Notes: generated by a model from the sequence alone, not told the origin. 64,000 bases of DNA from Chryseobacterium tagetis (GCF_016735585.2 NZ_JAERSE020000001.1:186001-250000), one strand, 5' to 3'; positions 36,638 through 46,983 are shown, counted from the first letter of the stretch. Numbers and translations: made by a program.

Positions 36638-38530
36638 ATGATGAAAATATTTTGTATCGGAGCTTTATCAATGGCTTCTTTATATTTCGCTCAGAGCTTT
36701 CCTGCCTCTGCTATTCCTGAAAATTTGAAGAAAAATGCGAATGCTGTTATCCGAAAAGATCTTACAACCATTCAAATTAATAAAATTGACGATATAAAAT
36801 ACCAGCTTTATACTGTAACAACTGTTTTAAATAAGGGTGGAGATTCAGATGCTTTAGTATATATTCCTTATGAGAAAGGGGATAATATTTCTGATGTGAA
36901 AGTCAATATTTATGATGAAGCTGGAAAAAAGATAAAATCATATTCAAAATCTGATTTTGGGGATTTTGCTAATAATCAACAAGGAACATTTTATTCTGAT
37001 AATAGAGTATTGTCTTTATCATATACTCCAACACAATATCCTTATACAGTAGAGTTTTCTTATCAGATTGAAGATGAAAATACAGTTTTCTTGCCAGATT
37101 TTGTGCCTTTTAGATCAACTAATGTTTCACTAGAAGAGTCACAGATGAAAATTATTAATAAATCTGGGATTGAACTTAAAACAAAAACATATCCTTCAAA
37201 ATATAATTATACATCTGTCGTAGAAAGCAATAATGCAGGTGAAAAAACATATACTTATAAGAGTGTTCCTGCTATTGATGATGCTTTTTTATTGCCTCAA
37301 CTTGTGAAAATTTTACCAAAAGTAAGTTTTGCTTTAACGAAATTTAATTTGGAAGGAAAGCAAGGGACGATTGATAACTGGAAAGATTTTGGGTCTTGGT
37401 ATTACAAGAATATTTTAGAACCGGTTTTTGTATCTACTCCGGCCATTAAAGCCGAAGTTGCTTCACTGAATTTGCAAGGGACAAAGGAGGAAAAAGTACG
37501 AAAAATTTATCAATACATGCAAAGTAAAACAAGATATATTTTTGTAGCGTTGGGAATTGGAGGTTGGCAACCGATGCTTCCGGATGAAGTCCAGAAAAAA
37601 GGATATGGTGATTGTAAGGGATTATCAACGTACATGAAAACTTTGTTAGATGAGGCAGGAATTCCTTCTTATTATTGTAAAATTAATTCAGATTCATCAC
37701 CGGTTTCTTTTGACAAAGATTTTCCAAAAATGGGTGGAAATCATATTATTTTAATGATCCCTACCGAAAAAGGAAATATTTGGCTAGAAAATACATCACA
37801 ACAAATTGCTTTCAATCATTTAAGTTACAGTACAACAGATAGAAATGTTCTTGCTGTTAAACAAGATGGAATTGAAATAATTGACACTCCTTCCTATTCT
37901 GCTGAACAAAATAAAGAAAAACAGTTTTTGAAAGTTAAATTAAATGAAGATAACAGCATTTTGGGTGAAGGGAGTTTTACTTATACGGGAAGCCAGTACG
38001 ATCATAATTTAGCTTTTACCAATATGCAACCAAAGGAAAGGAATGAAACTGTAAAAAGTCTTTTTAATGTATTACATTTTGATAAGGTTGAAATGAAGAA
38101 TTTTCTTAATGATAAAGATAATGCTATTGCAAAATATGATCTTGACTTTAGAGCAAATAATTATTCTAAAAATGCAGGAAGCAGTATGATTTTTAGGGCC
38201 GTTCCGGTTTATTCTAACACAATTTATAAAACTGATGAAAACAGAGAATTACCTTTTGAGCTGAGACAATCGTTTGAAGACGAATATGAAATTAACTTCA
38301 CGGTTCCAAAAAATTATAAGCTAGATGAAATTCCTGAAAACGTAACTGTTAATTCTGAATTTGGAACTTATAAATTAAGTTTTGTGAAAAACGGGGAAGA
38401 ATTAAAGGTAAATAGGACAATTAAAATCAACAAAGGACTTTATCCTAAAGAAAAATATAACGATTACATTAATTTCAGAAAAAAAACTCTTAACCTAGAC
38501 AACTCTAAAATTTTAATTTCTAAAATCTAA
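36638..38530 (+). CDS. Secreted DUF3857 / transglutaminase-like protein, copy 1
   Basis: A 630-residue protein with a signal peptide (MMKIFCIGALSMASLYFAQS). The first part (about 40-240) is a DUF3857 beta domain (YTPTQYPYTVEFSYQIEDEN); a transglutaminase-like domain follows with GYGDCKGLSTYMKTLLDEAGI, catalytic-position Cys326, and GGNHIILMIP with a His. The usual Asp after it appears as WLENTS, so the triad may be incomplete. Role unknown; such proteins are frequent in Bacteroidota. A -7 box TATTTTTG is at 36614-36621. Copy 2 follows 2 bases later. Confidence 0.82.
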   Translation: MMKIFCIGALSMASLYFAQSFPASAIPENLKKNANAVIRKDLTTIQINKIDDIKYQLYTVTTVLNKGGDSDALVYIPYEKGDNISDVKVNIYDEAGKKIKSYSKSDFGDFANNQQGTFYSDNRVLSLSYTPTQYPYTVEFSYQIEDENTVFLPDFVPFRSTNVSLEESQMKIINKSGIELKTKTYPSKYNYTSVVESNNAGEKTYTYKSVPAIDDAFLLPQLVKILPKVSFALTKFNLEGKQGTIDNWKDFGSWYYKNILEPVFVSTPAIKAEVASLNLQGTKEEKVRKIYQYMQSKTRYIFVALGIGGWQPMLPDEVQKKGYGDCKGLSTYMKTLLDEAGIPSYYCKINSDSSPVSFDKDFPKMGGNHIILMIPTEKGNIWLENTSQQIAFNHLSYSTTDRNVLAVKQDGIEIIDTPSYSAEQNKEKQFLKVKLNEDNSILGEGSFTYTGSQYDHNLAFTNMQPKERNETVKSLFNVLHFDKVEMKNFLNDKDNAIAKYDLDFRANNYSKNAGSSMIFRAVPVYSNTIYKTDENRELPFELRQSFEDEYEINFTVPKNYKLDEIPENVTVNSEFGTYKLSFVKNGEELKVNRTIKINKGLYPKEKYNDYINFRKKTLNLDNSKILISKI

Positions 38531-38532
38531 GC

Positions 38533-40464
38533 ATGAAAAAACTTTTAATGTTAGCTGTTTGTTCAGTGAATTTCATTTTCATTGAGGCACAAAAACATGA
38601 ATTCCTTGATCCCCCTAAATTTAATGATGCTGATCTATCCAAACAAAAGTCAGCTTTGGATGAAAATGCATCTGCGGAAATATTATATAAATCAGTGCAT
38701 TTTAGTATTGATAATAATACCGGAAACCTTATTAAAAGAGCTTTTTATAGAATTAAAATTTATGATAAAGACAAAGCAGAAGATTGGTTAAATCTTGAAA
38801 TTCCATTGTATCAAAGTGGAAGCGATCACGAAACACTTTCCAAGATGAAAGCTTTTACCTATAATCTGGAAAATGGAGCTTCAGTTACGACAAAAGTTGA
38901 TAAAAGTTCAAAATATAAAAGTAAGGAGAGTAAAAATTATTCTATCACAAAATTTGCTTTTCCAAATGTGAAAAACGGGTCTGTTATTGAATATCAGTAT
39001 GAGGTGACATCTCCATTTTTGTATGTCGTTCCTGAAATTTTAATAGAAACAGATACGCCGTCATTATATACGGAATATGTTTTGGACAGTCCTTCAAATA
39101 TCGCATATAATGTAAATTATACAGGCTTCTTGAATCCGAAATACAGAAAAGTTGAAGAAGTTACAATGTATGGTACAAATTACAGAACGTACAGGTTCGG
39201 GTATGAAAATGTAAAAGGCTTTAAAACTGAAAAATTTGTGACAAATGATAGAAACTACAGAACAAAAGTAAGTGCAGAACTTAATTCAACGAATTTCAGA
39301 GAATTAAAATTGTTTTCGTCATCTTGGGAACAGATCAAACAGAGACTTTATGAAAATGAAGATTTTGGCGGAGAACTGAAAAAAACAAAATTTGCAAAAG
39401 AAAATATGCCTTCTAATATTGCAGGTATTTCTAATGAAATTGAAAAAGCTAATGCTGTTTTTAATTATGTAAAAAATACTTTTACATGGAATCAAGATAG
39501 AGGAATTTATGTAGAAGACGGGATCAAAAAAATGCTTGAAACCAAAACAGGAAATGCCGCAGAGATCAATCTTTTTCTTGTAATGATGCTTCGTGAAGCT
39601 GGAATTAAAGCAGATCCGTTAACAATTTCAACGATAAATAATGGAATAATAAATGTTGCTTCTCCAAATGTTTCGAACATGAATTTTGTAATTGCTGCAA
39701 TTCAAACAAAAAGTGGTTTTCATTTGTATGATGCAACATCGAAGCAAGCTTCAATAGATCAGTTGCCTCCAAGAGACTGGAATCAGTTTGGAATTTTGAT
39801 AGCCAAAGAAAAAGTACAGCAATTATCTATGGTTAATACAAAACCGAGTTTTACCTATCTTACTGTTGATGCAAAAATTAATGATGACGGAAATGTTTCG
39901 GGAAGTTATTCAGATAAAGATACAGGAACGTACGCCATGTTTGCTAAAGAAAGTTATGATGACAATGCTGATAAATATAAAAAACAGTACAAAGAAAATT
40001 TTTCAGTAGATTTTACCGGTATTGATTCAAAAGTTTTAGAAAATGGTGATTTTGAAAGTACGATGAAATTTTCATCTGAAAATATGATTGATAAAATTGG
40101 TAAAAAAATCATTATCAATCCGATGCTGTTTTTGAATAAAACATCTAACGAATTTGATCAGACAGAAGAACGTAAATATCCTATAGACTTTATTTCCCCA
40201 TACACACGAGTGAAAAAAATAGTATTGGAAATTCCTGAAGGATATGTTATTGAGGAAATGCCTAAAAGTAAAAAGATTGTAACTGAGGATAAAGAAATAG
40301 AATATAATTATATCATAGAACAAAAAGGAAATAAGCTGGAAATTGTTTCTACAACCAAAGTGGCAAGTGCAGATTATCCGAAAGAATATTATCCGGCATT
40401 TAAACAGATTTGGGGAGTCGCTTCCAAACAGGAAAATCAGGTGATTAGCTTGGTGAAAAAATAA
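38533..40464 (+). CDS. Secreted DUF3857 / transglutaminase-like protein, copy 2
   Basis: A 643-residue paralogue of the preceding protein, with a signal peptide (MKKLLMLAVCSVNFIFIEAQ). It has the same layout: DUF3857 N-terminal half with FPNVKNGSVIEYQYEVTSP near 142, then a transglutaminase-like fold. At the nucleophile position it reads TKTGNAAEINLFLVMMLREAGI, so Ala342 replaces Cys, while FHLYDATS keeps His and Asp. It is probably catalytically dead and may act as a partner of copy 1. The 2-base gap implies cotranscription. Confidence 0.82.
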   Translation: MKKLLMLAVCSVNFIFIEAQKHEFLDPPKFNDADLSKQKSALDENASAEILYKSVHFSIDNNTGNLIKRAFYRIKIYDKDKAEDWLNLEIPLYQSGSDHETLSKMKAFTYNLENGASVTTKVDKSSKYKSKESKNYSITKFAFPNVKNGSVIEYQYEVTSPFLYVVPEILIETDTPSLYTEYVLDSPSNIAYNVNYTGFLNPKYRKVEEVTMYGTNYRTYRFGYENVKGFKTEKFVTNDRNYRTKVSAELNSTNFRELKLFSSSWEQIKQRLYENEDFGGELKKTKFAKENMPSNIAGISNEIEKANAVFNYVKNTFTWNQDRGIYVEDGIKKMLETKTGNAAEINLFLVMMLREAGIKADPLTISTINNGIINVASPNVSNMNFVIAAIQTKSGFHLYDATSKQASIDQLPPRDWNQFGILIAKEKVQQLSMVNTKPSFTYLTVDAKINDDGNVSGSYSDKDTGTYAMFAKESYDDNADKYKKQYKENFSVDFTGIDSKVLENGDFESTMKFSSENMIDKIGKKIIINPMLFLNKTSNEFDQTEERKYPIDFISPYTRVKKIVLEIPEGYVIEEMPKSKKIVTEDKEIEYNYIIEQKGNKLEIVSTTKVASADYPKEYYPAFKQIWGVASKQENQVISLVKK

Positions 40465-40492
40465 AAATAAGAAAAATTTCAAAATAATTTCG

Positions 40493-40520
40493 AAAACCAT
40501 TCATCTTTTGAATGGTTTTT
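40493..40520 (+). terminator. Terminator after the DUF3857 pair
   Basis: AAAACCATTCA (40493-40503) and TGAATGGTTTT (40509-40519): a perfect 11-bp stem with T-rich end. Confidence 0.72.
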
Positions 40521-40557
40521 GCATGTAAAAAGGAAAATCAAATTCAAAATCAAAATT

Positions 40558-41379
40558 ATGAAAAACACAATTGCTGTTTTGGCACTTTCTGCCTTCTTTA
40601 CCTTTACTGCCTGTAAGAAATCTGAAACGACAAACATAACAACGAATGTGGAAACTCAGGCTGATCAATTTTCTGTTGACTCGGTTAAGGTGAATGATTC
40701 GATTAAACTTAATGACTCATTGAGTATAAAATATTCTTCTAAAATGTTGGTTTTTCCAAGCATTAAAGATAAGAAGCTCTTAGATAGTATTTATTTCGGA
40801 GACAAGAATGTTCAGGATTTTTCTAAGAACGGAATTCGGGCACTTTTGGAAAAAAATAAAAATGAATATTTTAATGGAATTAAAAAAGATTCAAAAGACT
40901 GGATTTCTGATATGAAATTTGCTCAGGAATGGTACTCAGACTTGGGAATGGATCTGAAATCAAATACAAATGATTATCTTCATATACAATACGGTTGGGG
41001 TTCCTATGAAGGAGGCGCCCATGATAATTACGGGTATTCAGAAAGAGTTTTTGATTTAAAAAATAATAAAAAAGTGGAGCTGAAAGACATTACTTTAATA
41101 CCTAAAAATAAATTGGAAGCGTTACTGATGAAGAATGTTAATAAAATGAATGGAGGAGCTACAGATGATAAAGGAGAAATTAATAACTCAGATATGCTTT
41201 TGGTAGAAGTAATTCCTGCTACTGAAAATTTTTATTTTGATGATAAAAACCTCTATTTCCACTATAGTCCTTACGAAATAACGGCTTTTGCGGCAGGGGA
41301 TATTACAATTCCTGTTTCCTGGCAAGACTTGGCCGGAACATTAACGCCACAATTTAAAGAAAGAATGAAAATTAAATAA
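40558..41379 (+). CDS. Lipoprotein with DUF3298/RsiV-like domain
   Basis: A 273-residue lipoprotein: MKNTIAVLALSAFFTFTACKKSE with Cys19, a Ser/Thr/Asp-rich linker, then an alpha/beta domain with YGWGSYEGGAHDNYGYSERVFDLKNNKKVELKDI and a final LYFHYSPYEITAFAAGDITIPV. These phrases are typical of the DUF3298 domain found in RsiV and other cell-envelope proteins. The frame extends 39 bases upstream, but this ATG places the signal correctly. Not likely to be a sigma regulator here, since no sigma gene is adjacent. Confidence 0.8.
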   Translation: MKNTIAVLALSAFFTFTACKKSETTNITTNVETQADQFSVDSVKVNDSIKLNDSLSIKYSSKMLVFPSIKDKKLLDSIYFGDKNVQDFSKNGIRALLEKNKNEYFNGIKKDSKDWISDMKFAQEWYSDLGMDLKSNTNDYLHIQYGWGSYEGGAHDNYGYSERVFDLKNNKKVELKDITLIPKNKLEALLMKNVNKMNGGATDDKGEINNSDMLLVEVIPATENFYFDDKNLYFHYSPYEITAFAAGDITIPVSWQDLAGTLTPQFKERMKIK

Positions 41380-41381
41380 TT

Positions 41382-41413
41382 AAAAAAATGCTTCTCTATC
41401 GAAGCATTTTTTT
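41382..41413 (+). terminator. Terminator after the DUF3298 lipoprotein
   Basis: A perfect 13-bp stem (41382-41394 with 41401-41413) with a 6-base loop and T run, ending 12 bases before the next start codon. Confidence 0.82.
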
Positions 41414-41425
41414 ATTTTTGTTGCA

Positions 41426-42277
41426 ATGGAAAATGTAGCTTTTATTATTAATCCTTTTTCGGCAAAAAAAAACTATCAACCGTTTCTTGAAGAACTAAAG
41501 AGAAAGGTCGAAAATCCTTTATATTATATTTCTGAATCTATTCAGGGAACTGATGATTTTATTCAGGAGAATTTTCAAAATATAGATATTTTTGTTGCAA
41601 TAGGAGGAGATGGTACTATTTCAACCATTGCCCGCAATCTTATTGGTACCTCTAAAATTTTAGCAATTTTTCCGGCAGGTTCAGGAAACGGATTTTCCAA
41701 CGAAACCAACTTTAGAAAAAACCTGGATGAGCTTTTAGAAAAGATCAAAGCAAATAAATCCAGAAAGATTGATACGTTTACGGTGAATGATAAACTTTCA
41801 ATTAACGTTTCAGGGACCGGCTTTGACGGAAAAGTGGTGAAAGAATTTGAGAAGACAAGCCGAGGATTTAAAAACTACATCAAAGTTTCTCTTAAAACGT
41901 TTTTTAATTATAAACCCATTAAGGTCAAATTTTTTGATGAACAATATCAGCAATATAACGGGAAATATCTGATGCTGAATATTGCCAATACCCGTCAATT
42001 CGGAAATAATGCCTATATCGCACCGCAAGCGAGTAAAAGTGATGGTTTGGTCGACATCGTTTTGGTGAAAAAGTTTCCATTAACTTATTCTGCATTATTT
42101 GCTTACAGAATGTTTACAAAAAAACTGAAAGATGATGATTACGTAACGTATCTTCCCGTTTCAGAAATAGAATTTAAAGTCAATACGAAGAACTGGCATC
42201 TTGACGGAGAATTCAATAAAATAAAATCACCTATTCACATAAAAGTACAGCCTTCAAGTTTGAATATTTTAGTGTAA
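41426..42277 (+). CDS. Diacylglycerol/lipid kinase family protein
   Basis: A 283-residue DagK/YegS-type kinase. IINPFSAKKNY at the N-terminus, FVAIGGDGTISTIARNLIG near 56 (ATP-binding GGDGT) and AIFPAGSGNGFSNET near 80 are diagnostic. NVSGTGFDGKVVKEF and NWHLDGEFNKIKSPIHIKV complete the C-terminal beta domain. The lipid substrate (diacylglycerol, sphingoid base or other) cannot be read from the sequence; sphingolipids occur in some Bacteroidota. Confidence 0.88.
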   Translation: MENVAFIINPFSAKKNYQPFLEELKRKVENPLYYISESIQGTDDFIQENFQNIDIFVAIGGDGTISTIARNLIGTSKILAIFPAGSGNGFSNETNFRKNLDELLEKIKANKSRKIDTFTVNDKLSINVSGTGFDGKVVKEFEKTSRGFKNYIKVSLKTFFNYKPIKVKFFDEQYQQYNGKYLMLNIANTRQFGNNAYIAPQASKSDGLVDIVLVKKFPLTYSALFAYRMFTKKLKDDDYVTYLPVSEIEFKVNTKNWHLDGEFNKIKSPIHIKVQPSSLNILV

Positions 42278-42326
42278 AAACATGAGTATTACTAATGAAC
42301 CGTTAATTTCAGTAGGAGTTTTAAAA

Positions 42327-43607
42327 TTAAACTTCTAATTTATTCTCCATCTCATTCGGATGATCCAGGCAAAATTGCAGTTGATCTTTATCGAGCTGCT
42401 TTTCCCAGTTCGCTACAACTACGGTTGCTACGGAATTTCCGATAACGTTCGTTAAAGCTCGGCATTCACTCATAAATTTATCGATCCCCAAAATTAAGGT
42501 CATTCCTGCAATCGGAATTTCAGGAACAACAGCTAATGTAGCAGCTAATGTTACAAAACCGGCTCCTGTTACTCCTGCAGCTCCTTTAGAACTTAACATA
42601 GCCACCAACAGCAACATGATTTGTTTTTCAATAGGAAGATGAATATTTAAAGCCTGGGCAATAAATAAAGAAGCCAATGTCATATAAATGTTTGTCCCGT
42701 CAAGATTAAAAGAATATCCTGTGGGAACTACCAATCCTACAATGGCTCTTGAACATCCTGCTTTCTCCAGTTTTTCCATAATTCCCGGAAGTGCAGATTC
42801 TGAAGAACTTGTTCCTAATACTAAAAGAAGTTCTTCTTTTAAATAATAGACGAGTTTAAAGATGTTGAAACCGTTATACCATGCCACTGCCCCTAAAACC
42901 AATACAACAAAAAGAATGGATGTGATATAAAAGGTACCTACTAAAAATATTAAATTTAATACAGAATGAAGACCATATTTTCCGATGGTGAATGCCATAG
43001 CTCCGAAAGCTCCGATAGGTGCAAGTTTCATGAGCATATGAACGATCTTGAAAACAGGAGTAGAAAGATCCTGTAAAAAATCCGTTACTTTTTGGCTTTT
43101 TTCTTTTGTTAAAACCAATGCAACTCCCATTAAAACAGCTACCAGAAGAACCTGTAAGATATTTTCTCCAACCAACGGACTGAATAATGTTTCAGGGATG
43201 ATATTCATGATAAATCCAGTCAATGTAGTTTCATGAGCTTTTTGCTGATATTGCGAAACATCACCTGAAAGGGTAGAAAGATCAATATTTAACCCGTGAC
43301 CCGGTTGTAAAATATTTCCTACAATTAGACCAATTATCAAAGCCAATGTTGAAAATGTAACAAAATAAATCATTGCCTTTATAGCGATTCTTCCTACTTT
43401 TTTCAGATCAGTCATGTGAGCAATTCCTAGAGTAAGCGTAATGAAAATTACCGGAGCAATGATCATTTTTACCAATTTGATAAAGCCGTCACCTAAAGGT
43501 TTCATTTTTTCACCTAATTCAGGATAAAACTTTCCTAAAAGGATTCCTGCTATAATTGCTATAATAACTTGAAAATAAAGCTGCTGATAGATTTTTTTTG
43601 CTTTCAA
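42327..43607 (-). CDS. Dicarboxylate/amino acid:cation symporter (DAACS, GltP/DctA-like)
   Basis: A 426-residue polytopic membrane protein. Family motifs are [34 protein letters not shown] near 21, the re-entrant loop [21 protein letters not shown] near 267 (Ser-rich), [18 protein letters not shown] near 296 and the second loop [14 protein letters not shown] near 340. The C-terminal [27 protein letters not shown] is typical. Substrate is probably glutamate, aspartate or C4-dicarboxylate; which one is not resolved. Confidence 0.9.
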   Translation of the reverse strand: MKAKKIYQQLYFQVIIAIIAGILLGKFYPELGEKMKPLGDGFIKLVKMIIAPVIFITLTLGIAHMTDLKKVGRIAIKAMIYFVTFSTLALIIGLIVGNILQPGHGLNIDLSTLSGDVSQYQQKAHETTLTGFIMNIIPETLFSPLVGENILQVLLVAVLMGVALVLTKEKSQKVTDFLQDLSTPVFKIVHMLMKLAPIGAFGAMAFTIGKYGLHSVLNLIFLVGTFYITSILFVVLVLGAVAWYNGFNIFKLVYYLKEELLLVLGTSSSESALPGIMEKLEKAGCSRAIVGLVVPTGYSFNLDGTNIYMTLASLFIAQALNIHLPIEKQIMLLLVAMLSSKGAAGVTGAGFVTLAATLAVVPEIPIAGMTLILGIDKFMSECRALTNVIGNSVATVVVANWEKQLDKDQLQFCLDHPNEMENKLEV

Positions 43608-43676
43608 GAGGGTAGTTTTTGCATTTTGAAGGGCGAAAATTAAGAATTTTTATTTGGAAATATGACAAAAGTCATG

Positions 43677-43715
43677 AAAAATTTCGGCGGGGCTGAAAGC
43701 CCCGCCGAAATTTTT
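43677..43715 (-). terminator. Very strong GC-rich hairpin, terminator of the TauE-like gene
   Basis: A perfect 18-bp stem (43677-43694 with 43698-43715) closed by GAA. On the minus strand it ends in a T run, 42 bases after the TauE-like stop. It also lies upstream of the DAACS gene and would insulate it. Confidence 0.82.
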
Positions 43716-43756
43716 CAGCTTTATCTAATCATCACACTTTTTTATCTTCACAATCG

Positions 43757-44794
43757 TTATATTTCCAGTTTTTTGATCATCTGATTGTTTTTATAACAGT
43801 AAAATTCATACACGGGCTCCTGGCCAAAAGAGAAAACCTTTTCTATATGTATTGTATCATATTGACTTTTCAGACTGTTATATTTTTCTTTGTGAATGCT
43901 TGGTAGCTCATCAAGTTTTATAGGCCGTTCTACTTCAAAACCGTCATCAAAGGCAAACTCTATAATAAAATCAGTGTTTCTCCATGAAATCACAGGTTCA
44001 GATTCAGATGTTTTATGACCTGTGGATAAAGAAATTTTATCCTGTTGAATTATTTTATCCGAGGTTCCTGCTAATAAGAGAATACCCGACAAAACCATTG
44101 CTCCGTATCCGATCTTTTTAAATAAAAACTCACTTAAATAAGGCAGAATGTATTTTACGGTATAAGATGACAGAATAGTTGCCACGGCAATGGTAATTCC
44201 CAGCCATAATGCAGTTTTAGAATATAAGCCAAGAGAAATATAGATAATAAGTTTGATTAAATGGAGGAAAACCTCATTTGCGGCTCTTGTTGCTACAATT
44301 TCTTCCTTTTTAAGTCCAAATCTGAGATAAAAGCGATTGAATAACAAACCGATTGCCCCTGTAATTCCCGAAATAAAACCTGCAAGAAAACCTATAATAG
44401 CTAATAAAAATTTAGAATACGGCTTTTGATCTTCATTCTGCAATTTTTTAGCTTTAAATAATTCCGGAAGATTGGCAATAAGGAAAAACGAAACAATTAA
44501 TTGAAGATAATTGGGGTTTACAAATTTGATCAGATACGCTCCCAATAAAACGGCCGGAATAGAAAAAGGAACAAACCAAAAGAAAATAGACCATTTAATA
44601 TGTCTTTTAAAAACAGAAATTCTGGAGACAGAACTGGTAAAAGTACCTATCGTTAAAGAAAAAGGGACAACGGAACTCGGTAAAAGTAAATTCAGAATAG
44701 GTATTAAAATAAGACTTGCGCCACCACCACAAATGGCGCTTATCCAGAAAGCTATTATTGTTCCTAAAAACAAAAGTATGATATTAAAAGTCAT
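43757..44794 (-). CDS. TauE/SafE-like permease with a soluble C-terminal extension
   Basis: A 345-residue protein. Residues 1 to about 255 form the TauE/SafE fold of eight or so helices: FWISAICGGGASLILIPILNLLLPSS near 16 and FLAGFISGITGAIGLLFNRFYLRFGLKKEE near 135 are family repeats. About 90 residues follow that are not membrane-spanning (ISWRNTDFIIEFAFDDGFEVERPIKLDELP...) and end in NNQMIKKLEI. The extension is not part of the usual 250-residue family. Substrate (sulfite, sulfonate or other) unknown. Confidence 0.8.
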   Translation of the reverse strand: MTFNIILLFLGTIIAFWISAICGGGASLILIPILNLLLPSSVVPFSLTIGTFTSSVSRISVFKRHIKWSIFFWFVPFSIPAVLLGAYLIKFVNPNYLQLIVSFFLIANLPELFKAKKLQNEDQKPYSKFLLAIIGFLAGFISGITGAIGLLFNRFYLRFGLKKEEIVATRAANEVFLHLIKLIIYISLGLYSKTALWLGITIAVATILSSYTVKYILPYLSEFLFKKIGYGAMVLSGILLLAGTSDKIIQQDKISLSTGHKTSESEPVISWRNTDFIIEFAFDDGFEVERPIKLDELPSIHKEKYNSLKSQYDTIHIEKVFSFGQEPVYEFYCYKNNQMIKKLEI

Positions 44795-44923
44795 CGTTAA
44801 AATTTAAAAGTTTTTATAAATCCGGCTTTCGATATTTAAGAAATCGATCTTTCGCTGGATTTTTATGTCTTCTAGATTAATTATGACACAAAATTGCAAC
44901 TCAATTTAGGAGAAACTTTGAAT

Positions 44924-46210
44924 TTAGAACTTTACAGAGAAGATGTGATTGTGATTTTCGAACCGGTAGCTTATTTCCCATTTTTGAAATCTGCAAATTT
45001 CATTAATGATAGCCAGTCCTAAACCGCTTCCGCTATTATCAGAAGAAGATCTAGAAAATCTTTTAAACAAGGAATCTGTATTCAATTTTTCCGTTCCCGA
45101 GTTGGAAACTTCAAAAGAAGATTCGTTTAAAACCACAGCTATTGAGCCGTCCTGAAGAGTGTGGCGAATGGCATTAATAAGCAAATTATTGATGAGGACT
45201 TCACACAGCCCGCTATTTCCGAGTACTTCAATTTTGGGTTGAATTGATGAAAGTACTGAAAGATTTTTTTGATCAAAATGTTCTTCAAGCATTTCAAGAC
45301 TCTGTTTTACCAAAACATCAAACTCAATTTTTTCTGAATTATCAAATTGGCTGTTACCTATTTTCGCGAGCAACAACAGGTTTTTATTGATTCTTGAACT
45401 ACGCGTCAATGCCTTGTTGATATCTTCAGCGATCAGATATTGCTCTTCCGTTAAATTTTCATTTTGAAGCAAAATATCTACCTTGTGCTTAATGATCGTT
45501 AAAGGAGTCTGTAGTTCGTGTGAAGCATTTTCCGTAAACTCTTTTTGCGCCTGATAAACAGAAACACTATGTTCTATAAGCTTATTCAAAGATTCGTGCA
45601 GTTCTTCAAATTCAATCGTATCTGTTTTTTCGAATTCAACTTGAGGATGGGTATTCAGATTAAACTTCTTGAGTTTTTCCAATGTATTTCTGAACGGTTT
45701 CCAGATGCTGGAAGAAAGCTTTCGATTCAGAAATAAGAGACCTAAAGCGATAATAATAAAAAAGAATACGGTAGTTACGGCAATAACGGCAATTGTATCC
45801 TGAGATTCTTCAATATTGGTTTGTATGGTAAACAGGAACGGTTTATTATTGATATATACCGTTTTTTTTAGGCATCTGTAACGTTCTATTTCACACTTGT
45901 CCCCAAAGTTTTTCCGTTTTTCGATCGTAAAATATAAATCTTCCTTAGGAAAATCTGCAGCAATGTGCTCTATATTAGTTTCAGGCTGAATATGATTCCA
46001 AAGTTTTATACTCTTATACAATTCTGCATCAGAAAGTTTCAGAAGATTGAATTCATAAGACGTTTTCTCTGCAATCGTTTTGTTGTGCTCATCGAGTTCG
46101 CTTTCCCAAATCGTATTCACTACCCAATAATAGATCGGAATACTTATCGTGAGAATGATAAGTACATAAATGATAAAAGGCTTTGTGGCTTTGCTTAATA
46201 ATGGCTTCAC
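44924..46210 (-). CDS. Sensor histidine kinase
   Basis: A 428-residue membrane kinase. Membrane helices near 13-33 and 142-163 flank a periplasmic sensor region. Dimerisation is at FTENASHELQTPLTIIKHKVD (phospho-His near 232), the N box is LINNLLINAIRHT, and the G box is SSDNSGSGLGLAIINEICRFQ. It is the partner of the response regulator 43 bases upstream. The signal is unknown. Confidence 0.92.
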   Translation of the reverse strand: MKPLLSKATKPFIIYVLIILTISIPIYYWVVNTIWESELDEHNKTIAEKTSYEFNLLKLSDAELYKSIKLWNHIQPETNIEHIAADFPKEDLYFTIEKRKNFGDKCEIERYRCLKKTVYINNKPFLFTIQTNIEESQDTIAVIAVTTVFFFIIIALGLLFLNRKLSSSIWKPFRNTLEKLKKFNLNTHPQVEFEKTDTIEFEELHESLNKLIEHSVSVYQAQKEFTENASHELQTPLTIIKHKVDILLQNENLTEEQYLIAEDINKALTRSSRINKNLLLLAKIGNSQFDNSEKIEFDVLVKQSLEMLEEHFDQKNLSVLSSIQPKIEVLGNSGLCEVLINNLLINAIRHTLQDGSIAVVLNESSFEVSNSGTEKLNTDSLFKRFSRSSSDNSGSGLGLAIINEICRFQKWEISYRFENHNHIFSVKF

Positions 46211-46253
46211 AATAAGAAGTTGAGAGGGTATAAGTTACAATTTTTTCAAGTGA

Positions 46254-46928
46254 TTAAGAAATCCATTTGTAGCCAGTTCCGTAAACTGTTTTCAGATAAT
46301 GATTGCAACCCGCATCGTAAAGTTTTTTCTTTAGATTTTTAATATGGGCATATACAAAGTCATGGTTATCCAGCATATCAGCAAAATCCCCAGACAAATG
46401 TTCAGCCAAAGTGCTTTTTGAAATGACTTTATTCTTATTTCCAATAAAGTAAATGAGCAGGTCAAATTCCTTTTTAGTAAGCTCGATATTCTGATTATTG
46501 ATAGAAACGGTTTTGGCTAAAAGATCAATCTGCAGTTCGTTCTGGATAATGATATTAGAATTATTAAACTGCTTTCTGCGGATAATGGAGTAAATTCTAG
46601 CCATTAATTCAGAAAGATGAAAAGGCTTCGTAAGATAATCATCGGCTCCCATTTGCAGACCGGTTATCTTATCATCCAATGCATTTTTAGCAGAAACGAT
46701 AATCACCCCATCCTGTTTGTTTTCTTTTTTTAAAGCTTCCAGAATAGCAAGACCATTTCCGTCAGGAAGCATAATATCCAAGATAATACAGGCATAATCA
46801 AAAGCCTCTATTTTGTTCATCGCTTCATGAAATGTAGACGCAAACTCACACAAATAGCTTTTTTCAGAAAGATATTCAGCAATACTTTTAGATAATTCTG
46901 CTTCGTCTTCGATAATTAAAATTTTCAT
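46254..46928 (-). CDS. OmpR-family response regulator
   Basis: A 224-residue regulator. The receiver has the phospho-acceptor Asp in CIILDIMLPDGNGLAI near 52, acidic EDEAEL at the N-terminus, and conserved Lys in LTKPFHLSELMARI near 100. The C-terminal winged helix ends HIKNLKKKLYDAGCNHYLKTVYGTGYKWI. It precedes its kinase in the same operon. Targets are unknown. Confidence 0.93.
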   Translation of the reverse strand: MKILIIEDEAELSKSIAEYLSEKSYLCEFASTFHEAMNKIEAFDYACIILDIMLPDGNGLAILEALKKENKQDGVIIVSAKNALDDKITGLQMGADDYLTKPFHLSELMARIYSIIRRKQFNNSNIIIQNELQIDLLAKTVSINNQNIELTKKEFDLLIYFIGNKNKVISKSTLAEHLSGDFADMLDNHDFVYAHIKNLKKKLYDAGCNHYLKTVYGTGYKWIS

Positions 46929-46983
46929 GCTGCGAATGTATTAATGCAATTTTGTAGAAATTTTGAATACAATGAGGAATCAA

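Noticed and set aside
41426..42277. Sphingosine kinase assignment for the lipid-kinase-like gene
   Set aside because: Motifs show only the DagK fold; no sphingolipid gene is nearby.
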